The notes beneath the pieces are model-generated. The model did no database searches. It was not told the DNA's origin and was given only the letters and a program-made list of their open reading frames with translations. Shown piece after piece: positions 1 through 11,842 of a stretch of DNA of 64,000 nucleotides; positions within the stretch are counted from its first letter, which is position 1, and every line of letters starts with the position of its first letter. The stretch spans positions 211,720,583 through 211,784,582 of the forward strand of contig NC_134643.1 in the NCBI RefSeq assembly GCF_030463565.1, given 5' to 3'. The position numbers were made by a program, and so were the translations under genes. Source of the stretch: Pelecanus crispus (lineage: Eukaryota > Chordata > Aves > Pelecaniformes > Pelecanidae).

Positions 1-815
1 TGGGCTGTCAGTAGAGCTATGAAGAAGCCCTAAACCAGTACTGTTCTATTTTGTTATTTTAATCTGACATTTGATCTTGAAGTCAGAGACATTACCTCAC
101 AGTTGGCGCAATTACAGTTGGGAGAGTAAATCTGCTAAAGAATACCTAAGTAATATACCATATCTTAAGAGTTTCAACACTGGAAAGTTGACTGGAAATC
201 AGACTTGGCTGATGCTGTTAAGAACTCCTGCCAATCTGCACTGATTCCAAGAAAGCAGGAACTGAGTTGAAGTGATCATTGCTTCCCAGCAGTGAGAGAA
301 CAGCTTAAAAAGCTGACTAATTCAGCAAAAGTTGTGTAATGCATTAGTATATGCTAGGACTACTTTTACTTAATCATAAACAAAATGCACATCCTTGAAT
401 ACTTCATATTCAGGGATTCAAATAGGGGATCATTATACTATCCTAGTAACTTCCAGTGGCTTTGTAACACCTTGCACCCAGCTGTGAAAGCACAGTATTG
501 TAAGCAATAAGCACACTGCAGTGAAAAATGTGGGGAAAACCCAGGCAGTCACAATATCTCAAGGAGGTAATGTACTTACTGTGACTGGAATATAATGAAA
601 TATTTCACAATACAATTTTAGGATTTTTTTTTTTAATTCCCTCTTTCCACTTTCATCGTATGTATCAGATCTGAGCTTCTTGTCAGTTATGTTTTGCTTA
701 TACTAATGAATTCAATTAATTAGAGTGAAGTTAATTGTTCTGTTTGCCTCAGTTATATTCTATTAATAGAAAAACACTTGTATTGGGAATAGTGCTTAAA
801 TTTTAATTTACAAAC
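1..815. other. CEP126 intron, no further feature
   Basis: AT-rich sequence downstream (in gene direction) of the 816-961 exon. No ORF or splice-bounded match to CEP126 was seen on the minus strand, and no repeat was recognised. Confidence 0.6.
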
Positions 816-961
816 CTATTTGCTTGTGCTGAGAAAAAGGCAGATGAACACGCTGGAATTTATCAGTTGCTTCCTGAAGTTTAATTTTCCTCTGCTGCAG
901 AACTTGTTCTCTAAATCTTTCTTCTTTTTCTTCTTCCTGCTTCCGTCTTTCTTCAAAGGCT
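816..961 (-). CDS. CEP126: CEP126 coding exon (AFEERRKQEEEKE...)
   Basis: This is a 146-bp exon on the minus strand. The acceptor is ...cttaaatacag|AGCCTTTG and the donor is ...CAAATAG|GTTTGTAAA. The first base completes an Arg codon from the previous exon. It then reads AFEERRKQEEEKEERFREQV, LQQRKIKLQEATDKFQRVHL and PFSQHKQI, and ends one base into a codon. Human CEP126 contains REQ-LQQRKQK, EKFQRAHVPLSQ in the same order. The Lys/Glu/Arg-rich stretch is a coiled coil. No following CEP126 exon could be read in positions 1-815, so the next one lies outside the window. Confidence 0.88.
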
Positions 962-3900
962 CTGTATTTAAGAAGCAAAAGTAGATGATGCCTATGTTTT
1001 CTAATTACATTTACTGAAATATTAGTAACTTACTTGCTTATCAGTTTGCAATTTTAGTACAAAAGCATGCTTGTCTACAAATTAAATACTATAAACTTCA
1101 GCACAGCTGGATTTTTATGGTTTGTCTGAATGTAAATGGGACAGCAGGTGATGAAGAAGAGACACACCATAATCTTTTTATTTTTTAGCCTCAAGCAGAG
1201 ATTTGATTCTTTCTTATATGTGAATTAACACGCAGACTCAACCAGTTCTTGCCACCAATGTGACTTCTGCCACACTCTTTACAGTACCACTTAAACGTGT
1301 CACAGTGGGCAGATTGATAGGATGGTGAACTGCAAATGCTGTGTGTGTGTGCGCCTTTCACGAGCTGTCGGGGAAATAGTAACAGTTTAAAAGTTGTTAT
1401 TCAGAAATAAGACAAAAGAACTACAGCTTTTACCTATAAATATGTAAGAGTTAGTATCAGCTTCTAGTTGTTGAGAAGCTTCCTGAAAGACAGATTAGTG
1501 CCCAAAATGGGATAAAACAGTAATGTGAAACTATGATTGACAGAATCAGTTGTTAATATCAAGTATGCTAAATGTGTCCTTCTACCGGCTGGAAAGCAAA
1601 TCAGGCTTTAATTGAAAACAACCATCATCACAAAATTTTCCTTTGGTAGGCACAAGTTTGATGATGCTATGTGGAATTTTTATTCCTGTGGACAAAATCA
1701 TCAACTTTTGCTGACCAACTTAAATTAGCTCCTTGAGTGAAATATACCCTCTACCAATAAAGTTATTGGCACAGTGCCTATGTAGGCAAAAATTACTTAA
1801 ATACATAACTCTTCAAGTAAAACTTCTAAAGCCTGCCATGCAAGGATCACTACAACTGGAAGCTTCCCATCTTTAAAGTTCTCCCTGTGTTAGAAATGTG
1901 ATTTGACAGGTCACTAGTACACTAGGTAGGGTCCCACTCCTAGCCAGCATTACTGGAAAGAAAGGTAGCAATGTTGAACCAGATGTTCTTTGTTTCTCTC
2001 GTCACAATAAGATACCTTCCCATAACTTTAATCACTTGCAGTTGCTTTATAGACCTTCTTGCTTAATGGAGCAAAGCTGCTACTTAACAGAGCTACTCCT
2101 TAAGCTATTTCATTTATTCTTCCCTTTTCTTCTCAGGGAAAAAGTTCAAACTAAACTATTCAACTGGACCTTCTCTAGTATCCCTTCAAAGTGCTAACTG
2201 ATCAGCTGTGAAAACAAACAGAAAAATAATTTGAAAGAGGTACGCTTTATCTTATAAAGTCTAAAGGCTGTAATTGCACAATAGTAAAAAATAGAAAAAC
2301 ACCCAACTAATTCCCAAGTACACACTTTTACAGGAATATCCACTTTAATCCACCTGGGAGCCAAAGCGTAGCCGACAGAGACATAAAGAACTTTCACTGT
2401 TTTGAAAATTCATATATGCATGGTTGTCAAAACGTACTGAAACTAATGACTGAGATTTCCCAATTTTATGGACAAATTATTGCTTTTCAGTAATAGAAAG
2501 TGAAGACTATATATATATTATCTTTAAAGTGGAAACAGACTGTAAACAGATCCCATGCAGCTATTCAAACCTTAAATCACCAAGACTACATACTTGCATT
2601 CCTGTCATCATTATGAGTACTCCTTAAAACTCCTCCCCATATCATAAGGGGAAACTGGAAGTTGTGTTACACCTGATCTCCTTTCTTCAGTACGACACCT
2701 ACAATATTGCCAGTGTTAACCTCAAGAAAGACAGTGGTGGAGCATATGAAAAGAGACAAAATGTGCGAAAGGATCCATTGCTTTTGCTAATGTATATAGC
2801 ACTCCAGATTAATGGTCTCCAAGGTGAGAAATCAAAATGTCAGTGAACAACATAAGCAACTACTGCTTCTACTTTGGATGTACATTCCCCTCAGAAAGCT
2901 CCAGATGTCCCAGCAGTGGTATTCCTCACAATTGTCTTGGATCATAAGAACTGCTGAAGCTACATCCTGTAATGTAAACAGACAGTAGCTTATTTTATTT
3001 TTACAACCTATTTATTGCAAATGACACTTCATAGTTACACTTTCAAAAATTTGGGTGAATCTCTACAATTCAAGGTAATGCTTCTTCTAGAGATGAAGTT
3101 ATAAAACTCTACAGCTTCAAATGAAGGATAAGACAGAAGATTGACTTATGCAAAGAGAAACAATTAAATTAAAGTATGATCCCAACGCTGCAGGTTTCAT
3201 TTGCAAACTTCAGTTTTTCAGCAAGCAGGAATGGCTTCACTTGAGGCATGAACTTAAGCCAGAGAAGCAGTTACCCAAAAGTAGAAAATATCTGCAGAGA
3301 ACTCTAGCCACATAAAATGTCACATTGCAATTTGGTTAAAATTTGACAGGAACTTTAATTGTTCATACAATCCAGAAGTTAGAACTAAAAAAGTAGAACT
3401 AGAGTTCATTATCAACTGTCAGTATTCCTGTATTTCACTCATGTTAAAATCTGATAACGAAATCCGCAATATTTTACATCTTTATCCTGACTCAAGAAAT
3501 AGGAAAATCACACCAGAGGAAACAGACTTGCTTATCCTAGTAAGTACTTTAAACACATTCCTCTTGATCCCCTTAATATTTCTAGAAGCTGCTCAAGAAG
3601 GCCTTTAGTTGAACTGTAGTTGTTACATTCAGACATGTGGGAAATTCTACAACTTTGCACCTGGAGTAATTCCAGAGTATAACTCCAAAAAGGAAAGAGT
3701 AAATTCTGACAGAGCCTTTTTTTATTTATTTTTTAAACGATTTTGGAGTATGGCTTAGCTGCGTTCTTCCACATTCTTAATAACTGGCATAAAAAAAGAG
3801 ACTGTTGTTCCATATAGCTGGAAATGGGCAAGTCCAAATGCTGATGCAAGAGGTCTTTTTCACCACAGCTCATCATGATCACTATTTGGTTTGGATTAAG

Positions 3901-6900
3901 ACGTGAGGGAGAAAAAGGATCTTATTTTAAATGTAAGGAAATGCATTAAAGACATTCAGTGAAGCCTGCATCATTAACTTCTTGCCCTCACAGAACGTAA
4001 ATTGTGACACCCAGGTGCATTATGTAAAATAAATAATTTTACAAATGCACATTGACATCTTGCAGAAAAACAGTTAAAGCAAATGTTTGTTCATCCACTC
4101 TCCTTAAGCCACCAGCTTAGGTTGATATCACAGATGTAACATTGGCAAAAGAGTACAGTTTTAAGATGGAGAGTTAGCAGAAGAATTTCCTGACCGGTGT
4201 TTTTTTAACCCAGTTTTTCTGTCTACTATAAACAACCCAGTGGTGCAGCAATTTTTGAAATGGCTGCCAAAATGTTTATAGTGAATTTGGAATACGACAC
4301 TTAAAATATTTAGCAGTTTCACATATACAGACATTATATGGAAGGCATTTTTATGTTAAAAACAGTATGACCAGATGGTGGAACTATTTCCTGGTTAATT
4401 TTATTAAATTATCTTCACAGTGAAGTGATGGATGCTACATTCCCAGGTGGACTAAGTACTTACTACTACCTTGGATGAAAATAAAAAAAGGAATATATAC
4501 AGTCCATATGCAATGCTATGAAATGAACCTTTTGATAATGAGTTGATATTATTCATGCATTGCCATATCATGTTTGCAAACCAGTGCACAATAATTTTAA
4601 AATTGAGGTAGGTGAGTACTTGTATACTTAATGACTACAGCAAGCTCAATAAAAGGCTAGAATGGGGTGTCACAACCAAAATGCCCTTCATGGGCAAACA
4701 GGAAACACACCGTATATCCTTAAAAGGATCTGCAGAGGTTGCCTATAAATCAATTTTTTTAAGTGAGATACTTACTAAGACCATAGGGACACATATTAAC
4801 TCTATTCCCTCATCTTCTCTGATTATCATGTGATGAAGACAAAAGGACGGCCCCAAATTGCTGTAAGGGCTTCAGAAGGACTGACCCTTACAATGCCATT
4901 AGGGCTTACAGAGGGCTGTCCTCCAAAATGCCCTAAAGGTTCACAGGAGGGCTGCCTGCACTATCCACCAGTTGCTACACTCTAAATCTTATTTATGGGC
5001 AAAAAGTAAGCATATCTTACAAAAAGCCAAGAATGTTTTTTGTTAGCATAATTAAAATCTTAAGAGTCTAATCCCTATTAATCCAGATATAATTGTTACC
5101 AAAAAATAACAATACACTTAGAATACTTCCATACAGAGAAAGCCTCAATAAAAGTGATAATACTTTTGAATTGTTATTCACACACTGAGTTTCTGCCCCT
5201 TTTCCTGATGCTCATGCTTCCATTGCTCTTCTGCATCCCAAGGCTGGTAGTTTCATGCTGGTGGTGCTGGGGTGTTACAGTGAGCTGTCAGCATCTGGAG
5301 TTCCTTCACCAGGAGCAATATGATGTTCATGTTAATGCTTTCTTCTTCTTCACCTCAGGATCCACTTGGAGTAATTTTTATATTTGCTAACACACTTTTA
5401 CACCTTTGCTCTTTCTTCATCAATCTGCAGCTCCACAGTACCTCCAAATATTCCATACATGGTGCCTTTTACACATACTACATGCTATTCTTTTGTTCTT
5501 TTTGTTACCGCTAAAGCCAGTTTTGTCAGATCTAGGTCTGCATTTCTTTAACCGACTATCGGTGAGTTGTTTATAGCTATGGGGTCTCCAGTGCCAAGCC
5601 TGTGTGCCATCTCTTATCATCCCCTGCCTGTACTCCTCTACACCACATCCTGCACCTCCGATTCTCAAGGCCTCTGCGATCGTACCAGGCCTGTATTTCC
5701 CTCCACTACATCATTATGTTAAGAGTCATAAATATCTCATTCGCTACATAGAATAACTGCTTGTTACTGCTATCTATATAAAACTACGGTCACACCATAA
5801 AAAGATAAACAAAGGCAAAATAAATTAGCCACAGACACCTGGTCAATTAGAGAAATTGCTGTTACAGCTAAAGCAAGCAAAACAAAGCTGTGGGCAGGTC
5901 AAGAAAAGTTCAGCGAGAGCAAGCCTGGCAAGCGTCCATCCTGAGGCCTTGCAAATTCAGCACAATCCTGTGGCCCGTTACCAGAAATGGCAATACTGGT
6001 TTGCAGGTCTACATGCTTACAGTGACCACTACTTTTCACGGTTTCATTCTGATGTAGAAAGCAATACTAAATTCTTAACACTTTGCCCTTTCTGTTTACC
6101 AAGTGCTAACATTTTGCTCCCATTTCTGGAATTAGACTGCTTTTCGTTCTGTATCAACAACACTGATGAATAATTTAGAGCTTTTATTAAATAATCAATG
6201 ATAATCAGCCAGTAGGTGGAGCACAAAGCTTGTGCATATGTTGAAAATAAAGTATTTTTGAAAAACCAGCAATAATGGGAATAGATTGGGAGGTGATGTA
6301 AACGACGAAAGCATTTCCTTGCCCAATTACAACACATGGATTAGCTATTCAGATTTCAAGGTAATTCAAAACACTGAACCAAGCCAGCTGACTGTAAGGC
6401 TTATTTAAAAACGCACATAGAGAACTGCATGAGGAGATATTCTATTTCCACAACCAACTACCTGCAACCAGTAACATCACAGTAAAATGGGATACACATT
6501 TTGCATTGAGCAGTAACAGCAGGATGGCTGCAGTCCCCAGAAAATCGGCAGCTGGTATTTGAAAAGTACTGTGGTATATAAACACAAAATATGATATCCT
6601 ATTCATTTACATCAAGTATGTGTTTAGCCAGTAGCTCTTATTTCTGGAATACTGTTATTTAAACAAAAATACCTGTCCCCACTGCCCTGGAGCATATTTA
6701 ATTCTTAAGCTGATCTTGAAATCGCAACTTCATGTATTAGTGATCCAATAAAGGATTGACTTTCTTGATATTCCTGCAACTTGTGTAAAGACAAGCAGTA
6801 GGCTGGTCGTTCACTGTGTTGAAGCACTGCTGTTAACACAAAACTAAGGAGCTTGGTCAGTACCAGAGATGCAAAGAAACTGATGGCATCAGATAGGATA

Positions 6901-9896
6901 GGAATATGGGTTCCTTTAAGTATTCACTTTGAAAAAGATCTGTGACTTAAGTTACCGAGACTTTGCTTTGCAAAGCTATACTTGCTTTTTTCTGTGCAAG
7001 TAATATTTTTGTATTTTACTAATAAACCCATTAACTGAGCACATCTGGTCAGAATTTTTTAATGCTGAACCTGCTGCATTTTAGAGGTATTGACAACAGA
7101 TCAATACCAACCCTGTCAGGGGATCTTATGAGTGTCCATAAATACCTGAAGGGAGGGTGCAAAGAGGACAGAGCCAGGCTCTTTTCAGTGCTGCCCAGTG
7201 ACAGGACCAGAGGCAATGGGCACAAACTGAAACACAGGAGGTTCCCTCTGAACGTAAGGAAATACTTTTGTTTTACTGTGAGGGTGACAGAGCACTGGCA
7301 CAGGTTGCCCAGAGACTTTGCAGAGTCTCCATCCTTGGAGATACTCAAAAGCTGTCTGGACATGGTCCTGGGCAGCGAGCTCTAGGTAGCCCTTCTGTAG
7401 CTGGGGGGTTGGACCAGATGACCTTGAGAGGTCCCTTCCAACCTCAACCATTCTGTGTGAAGGTCAGAAGTAGAAAACAAACTGTCATACTTCACAGTGC
7501 ACTCATGTCTACTCTCTGTATGTTGAAAGAAAAAAAATACAAGAGAAACAACTTCAGTTTTGAAATTATAGAACAGCAGTGCCAAGAATAACTTCTGATA
7601 CATGCCTGTAAGCCCTGTCAGAGAGAGAATTTAGGGTGCTGCCAGGTGAGAATGTGGAGCTTAAGGAAGTCATGCTACCCTTGAGAAACCATCATCATAG
7701 CTAACACCTTTACATGTGTTACAAAGCTAATGGATCTTGGCTCATGCACAACTTTGAGACATGAACTGATGGTTGATCCATTAGAACATAAATCAGTTCC
7801 TACCTGCACAACTGTCAGGAAAAAAAATACTCAATTTCAAGGAACTTTTTATTTCCAAATTTCTTTTCCTCCATATATGCAATGACCCTTAATTTTGAAT
7901 TATATTTCACAGCTTATTAATACTGTATGCACTTACTACTTTTCTAACATTAGACAACTAACTCCTTTTCAGTTATTAGGGGAAGACTTGTCATCACAGA
8001 CTTCCATTTGAACTGCTTATTATGTTTACAGTTATGCCATTCTCAATTATCACAAATGGAAACAATTTCATTTTATGAATACCACACCTAGATTTTTAAC
8101 TGGCTCACCTGAGTAACTTGGATTTATACTGTGTTTCTTAAGGCTGCAATGAAATTCATATGGAAATGTATTTATGTATCAATGAGTATTAGTTTAACTC
8201 TACCAGCCTATCAAAAATATGCAGGCTGTCTGGCATTTGCTTTTACATTACAGTATAATATTTCAAGATCAGTAATACAATAAACAGTGTTCATCTGAGG
8301 TGCGTAATATTACAGTGGTGCTGTTCCAGAAAACCAAACAAGATATTTAATCTTTCAGCTGAGACTCAGTTTATTATCTGCAAAGGTTGTGGGTCACACA
8401 CTGTCTTCAATCATTCCGAGGTGATTATACTTCTTATACCATTTTTCTTTATATTTCCAAACATAGGCTGACAGCACATAACTGTCAAGCTAAAATGGCA
8501 GTGTAACCAGTATCTACTGCCTCTCTTATGAGTTATCAATGTGTTTCAATAAGTAAACATTGTACGACAGAAATCACCTGACATGGGAAAGATGGGGGAT
8601 GAGCATTAACGAGTTAACACTGGGTAGAGGAAGCTGGTCTGAGGCTGGGGGCTTGCTCTGAATTGTCTCAGGGAGGAACCCAGCTGCCTCTGCAGCATAC
8701 AGAGCCGAGTCTCCAGTATGTGCGCATGCGATCTCAATGCTAAGGAAAAAACCCCTATGCCTATTAAAGTTTTTGGCACTTCACTGAAACATCTCAATGT
8801 ATAATTTAATTAATCCATTTGTCACAGGGTATTTCATGACTTTGCATTGTCATGTATGCGGAAAGGCAGAACGTTCAAAGCTCTGTTTAAAATGACAATG
8901 CAGAATAACTTTATTACAAATATAATCCTGTACTGGAAAGATTTTGCATTGTGTTTACTGGGAAGTGGGAGCACAAAGGCCCACCACGTAGGGGAGGCTG
9001 TGCAGCTGTTACGCCACGCGGATGGAAAAGCATACACGTCAGAAGGCAACGACAACCGCCTGCCTGCTGACCTGTACTGTACATCTGAATGCATTTTTCA
9101 CACACCCACTGAAGCTAATAAAAACCAGAATAATACTAGAAATGCAGATCCATGAAATGAAAGCGCTACTTACCTTTACTTTATAGAATAAGAGGTGACT
9201 ACAGTGAGTTTCCAAGAAGTAGCAAGTAACTCAGAATATTGTTCTTTTTATATTTTATTTGTCCTATAGCAAAAAACTGGATTGGTGAAACTTTTTGGCC
9301 TAGATTCCTCTAGAACAAAGCAGTGAGGCTATTTAACAATGTGAACGTGCAAATAGTAGAAATATACTGAACTGTTTCAAGGTTTTGACTCGCCTTTTTT
9401 TTTTTTTTTTTTTTTACAATCTCCCACCAAAGAAGCCCTAGTTACTTACCTCCTTCTTCTGTTTGTCTCTATCAAATATTTCTGTGCCCTACTCCGACAC
9501 ATTTTTTGATCTTCTTTCAATGCCTGACGTTCTTCTTCTAAATCCTGTTCAAAATGAAATGGTAAAGCTCTGTCCCTAGCGTTGTGTTAAGGACAATGGA
9601 AACTGTATCAAACAGCTCATTAGAAGACTAAAAGCCTGCATGATTGACTCACATACGTTTTTCAGGAACGGGAAAATATCCATGAGACACAAAACACTGA
9701 TATGCCTTTTGACTAAGTACACGACAGTTGGTCCCACAAATGTATATTATGGTCATACCTAACTTTATGTTTATCCAGAAAAAAATGTAATTGCATTTTA
9801 AAGTTCAGAGTGATTTTGACAGAAGATTTGCACTCACCTTTCATGGTATCTGCAAATGAAAAATCTCACCTTTATTATGTGTATTTGAAGATACAT
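816..9896 (-). CDS. CEP126: CEP126 (KIAA1377), 5' part, exons split by introns, runs off left edge
   Basis: Gene-level entry for the minus-strand gene. Two confident coding exons (9450-9544, then 816-961) and one tentative tiny upstream exon (9870-9896) join in frame. The joined peptide is strongly charged and helical, including LEEERQALK, CRSRAQKYL, ETNRRRRAFEERRKQEEEKE and REQVLQQRK. It matches, from memory, the N-terminal coiled-coil part of human CEP126, a centrosomal/basal-body protein that binds microtubules and supports pericentriolar satellite and cilium organisation. The remaining exons, including the large central one, must lie left of position 1. The first part of the protein was not located and may be encoded in the GC island at 10.3-11.1 kb. 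The gene is head to head with ANGPTL5, as in human 11q22, which supports both identifications. Confidence 0.85.
4855..4960. repeat. Degenerate 35-36 bp tandem repeat, three units
   Basis: Three consecutive diverged units start at 4855, 4891 and 4926 (36, 35 and 35 bp). Each follows the pattern aaTGCC-taaGGGcTtcAcagaGGGCTGnCCtnCA. The last two are the most alike. No ORF runs through all units in a meaningful way. Confidence 0.6.
7108..7457 (+). mobile_element. CR1 LINE 3' fragment
   Basis: The end of CR1 ORF2 plus the 3' UTR. Translated pieces [50 protein letters not shown] and then GGLDQMTLRGPFQPQP-type 3' UTR are the hallmark CR1 C-terminus. It ends with one ATTCTGTG octamer at 7450-7457. 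It is heavily 5'-truncated, and the CTGTG variant tail and divergence suggest a different subfamily from the 44.5-kb copy. It lies antisense in the CEP126 intron. Confidence 0.88.
9395..9415. repeat. Poly-T run, 21 bases
   Basis: An uninterrupted T run 35 bases beyond the donor of the CEP126 exon ending at 9450. On the gene strand it is poly-A just inside the intron. Confidence 0.9.
9450..9544 (-). CDS. CEP126: CEP126 coding exon (LEEERQ...ETNRR)
   Basis: This is a 95-bp exon on the minus strand. The acceptor is ...ttttgaacag|GATTTAG at the 9544 side and the donor is ...AGGAG|GTAAGTAAC at the 9450 side, a strong consensus. It reads in phase 0 as DLEEERQALKEDQKMC... to ...LIETNRRR plus two bases (AG) of a split Arg codon. 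Human CEP126 has the closely similar LEEERQILLQQQKICRNRAR segment. The split codon is completed exactly by the first base of the next exon at 961, so splice sites and phase support each other. Predicted structure is a continuous charged helix. Confidence 0.88.
9870..9896 (-). CDS. CEP126: Tentative tiny CEP126 upstream exon or alternative start
   Basis: On the minus strand an ATG at 9896-9894 opens MYLQIHIIK and ends exactly at a good donor (AAAG|GTGAGATT) in phase 0, the phase the exon at 9544 needs. The joined peptide LQIHIIK-DLEEERQ resembles human MKIHLEK-NLEEERQ at I, H, K and the following LEEERQ. The frame stays open further upstream, so this may be the end of a longer exon whose acceptor is unclear because the preceding pyrimidine tract is poor. 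Against it, the similarity is short and the stretch lies outside the GC island. It could be chance. Confidence 0.35.
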
Positions 9897-10269
9897 CTTC
9901 CTGCTATTATCTAAATCTAACACATGGAAACATTTATCACATGGAAAATGTTTCAATAGTAAGAACAGCCACCCTCCCAATCTAAAGGATTAGATTTTTA
10001 TACTGAAATTCATTAATATCGCTGGAGAAAAGCTCTCCACAGTGCAAGACCAGTCCTGCCTCACTTCATTAATGATTTAAGTAGCACTGTACAGGTGCAG
10101 CTTAGAACTTGTATCAGTACTGCTCATTAAATTCAAGAAAACAAGGATCCCCAAGTTAGGATGGAAAATACAGTTCCCAACGGCAGTACCTCTCTCTGAG
10201 AGGGAAAACAAAGGCCACCACTCCAAAGCTGCCCGAGAAGCCAACTTTTCTACAGCAGTTTAAAAAAAA
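9897..10269. other. Sequence between CEP126 candidate exon and GC island
   Basis: AT-rich, with short ORFs only. The missing first coding exon of CEP126 was not recognised here or in the island. Confidence 0.5.
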
Positions 10270-11090
10270 ACGCGCAAGTTTTATTTCGAGCCGCCCCTGA
10301 GGCGACCCCTGACGGCGGGGCAGGGCGGGGGCCGTGCCCCCCCACCCCACACGGCCCCCACACGGGCCCACTCCCCCCTTCGCAGGGCGCAGGACGGCCC
10401 CGGCGCCCCGCGGGCCCTGCCCCTCTGCGGGGAGGCCGGCCGCTCCCGAGGCAGAGCCTCCCGAGGCAGACCCGCCCCAGGGCCGCCCTCACGGCCCGCC
10501 CCAGCCCCTCGCCCCCGGCGGGGCCCGCGGCGGGATGCGCGGAAGGATACACAGCGGCGAGCCGCCTCCCGCCGGCCCAGTCCTGGCGGCCGCCGGGGAG
10601 GCCTCGCCCCCGCGCCGCGCCGCCGCCCGTCCCGCTCGGCTCCATTCAGCGCCCCGGGGCCGCCGCCGGCACAGCCGAGCGCGCCGCGGTCAGCGCCGGG
10701 CTGCGGATCGCTCCTCAGCGCGGCCCCGGCCGCGCCGCCGCCACCCCAGCAACCGGGGACGCCGCTTGCTTCGCAACGGGGCGGGGCCGCGGCTGCGGGG
10801 GCGGCGGGGGGCGGCGGCGGTTTGGCGGGCGCTGCCTGTACCAGGCTTCAGAGCGGGAGCGAGGGACGGGGCGGGCGAGGCTCGGCAGGGAGCGCTGCCG
10901 CCGGCGCCCGGCCCGGTCCCCCCCGGTCCCCCCCGGTCCCCCCCGGGCCCCGGCCAAGGCTGGGCACCATGCGCGGGCTCCTCGCTCTGCCGCCGGGCGC
11001 TTTCGCGCCTGCCCGTCGCCTCAGGGGCCGCGCTGCCGGGCTCCCTGCGAGGGCACGGCGCTCGGCTCTCACCGCGCTTTCCATCCTTTC
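10270..11090. promoter_or_regulatory. GC/CpG island at CEP126 5' end, possible shared promoter with ANGPTL5
   Basis: About 800 bp of very GC-rich sequence with dense CpG dinucleotides and GC boxes (ggggcggggc near 10,780-10,795), sharply bounded by AT-rich DNA on both sides. It lies between the minus-strand CEP126 exons (left) and the plus-strand ANGPTL5 start codon (right, 3.2 kb away). This is the position expected for the CEP126 promoter and for a bidirectional promoter. It contains a three-unit 10-bp repeat (ccccggtccc, about 10,911-10,950) and a degenerate RFX-like X-box at 10,764-10,777. Long open frames on both strands are expected by composition alone and are not called as genes. No TATA box was seen. 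Confidence 0.75.
10764..10777 (-). promoter_or_regulatory. Degenerate X-box (RFX-like) in the CEP126 island
   Basis: The minus strand reads GTTGCGAAGCAAGC, an imperfect inverted repeat of the RFX half-site GTTGC. It departs from the GTNRCC-N-RGYAAC consensus at the last base of each half. RFX factors drive many ciliary genes, which would suit CEP126, but the match is weak. Confidence 0.3.
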
Positions 11091-11455
11091 TCCGCTTTCA
11101 TAAGTAACGGGATGCTTTTTTTTAAAAAAAAAGAAAACAAAAACACCCACCAAACAAAAAAATCCCACAACGGTATCCGGACAAACGCATTTCTCATTAG
11201 TTTTGCAGGGCAAACGAAGCACTTCCCGGAGCCCGTTTGCTGCTTGTGGGTTTGCAGAGCTCTGTGCAGATGTCTCTTAAATCTGTTGACGGTAAAAACT
11301 TGGAGCTAACAGGATAAACACTTTTTTTTTTTTTTAACCACAGGGTGTAGAAATGGCAATGCAGAAAATAAAAAGATATGTGAAATATGTAAAATTGTAT
11401 AAAATTTTATACAAAAACGTAAAAAGTATATAAAAAAGTAAAGTTAAACAAAATA

Positions 11456-11478
11456 ATATATATATATATATATATATA
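11456..11478. repeat. TA dinucleotide microsatellite
   Basis: About eleven TA units within an AT-rich stretch. Confidence 0.85.
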
Positions 11479-11786
11479 AAAAGTTATTAGTTCTTAAGAC
11501 TGAAAAAGTTCATTTTCTTTTTCAGGCAAAGCAGGGTGTGTTGTCCTGGGATATTGCCATGCCTCGGATGACTTGTCAGCAGAAGGCTAAATGCCTTGGT
11601 GATTTCCTGGCGAGACATTTCTTGGCTGTTGTGTTTGAGCTTAAACCAATTCTTCTCTTTTTCAGTGTGCAGCTGTTCTAGGTCTTCGACCAGGAGGGTA
11701 AAAATAGCATTCAGCATTCATAAAATACTTTTTTCCACAGACACCCCTCCCCCCGCCCCCCCCCATATTTGTAGCACTGCTTGTGA

Positions 11787-11842
11787 AGTAGGTGTTACTA
11801 TTATCATTTTACAGTCAAGACCACTGATGCTCAGGTTGCCAA
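11787..11842 (+). repeat. MIR/CORE-SINE-like fragment
   Basis: The stretch gtaggtgttactattatca followed by ttttacagtcaagaccactga and tgctcaggttgcc follows the conserved MIR core (tattattatcccc, attttacagatgagg, aaactgaggc) with several mismatches. Ancient MIR copies are known in birds at low number. Only the core is recognisable. Confidence 0.45.

Larger units (their letters stand above)
962..9449 (-). other. CEP126 intron (about 8.5 kb)
   Basis: The intron between the two confident CEP126 exons. It holds a CR1 fragment in the opposite orientation (7108-7457), a degenerate 35-36 bp triple repeat (4855-4960), a short TG run near 1340 and a 21-base T run at 9395-9415. On the CEP126 strand that T run is poly-A, so it is not a polypyrimidine tract. 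Short ORFs here show no recognisable protein similarity. Confidence 0.7.

Noticed and set aside
8720-8731. TGCGCATGCGA resembling an NRF1 site
   Set aside because: It lies alone in an AT-rich intron without other promoter features, so a regulatory call is not justified.
10334-11107. 257-codon plus-strand open frame and several others in the first GC island
   Set aside because: Pro/Arg/Ala/Gly-rich products appear in several frames on both strands, as expected from composition. No match to CEP126 or ANGPTL5 and no splice logic.
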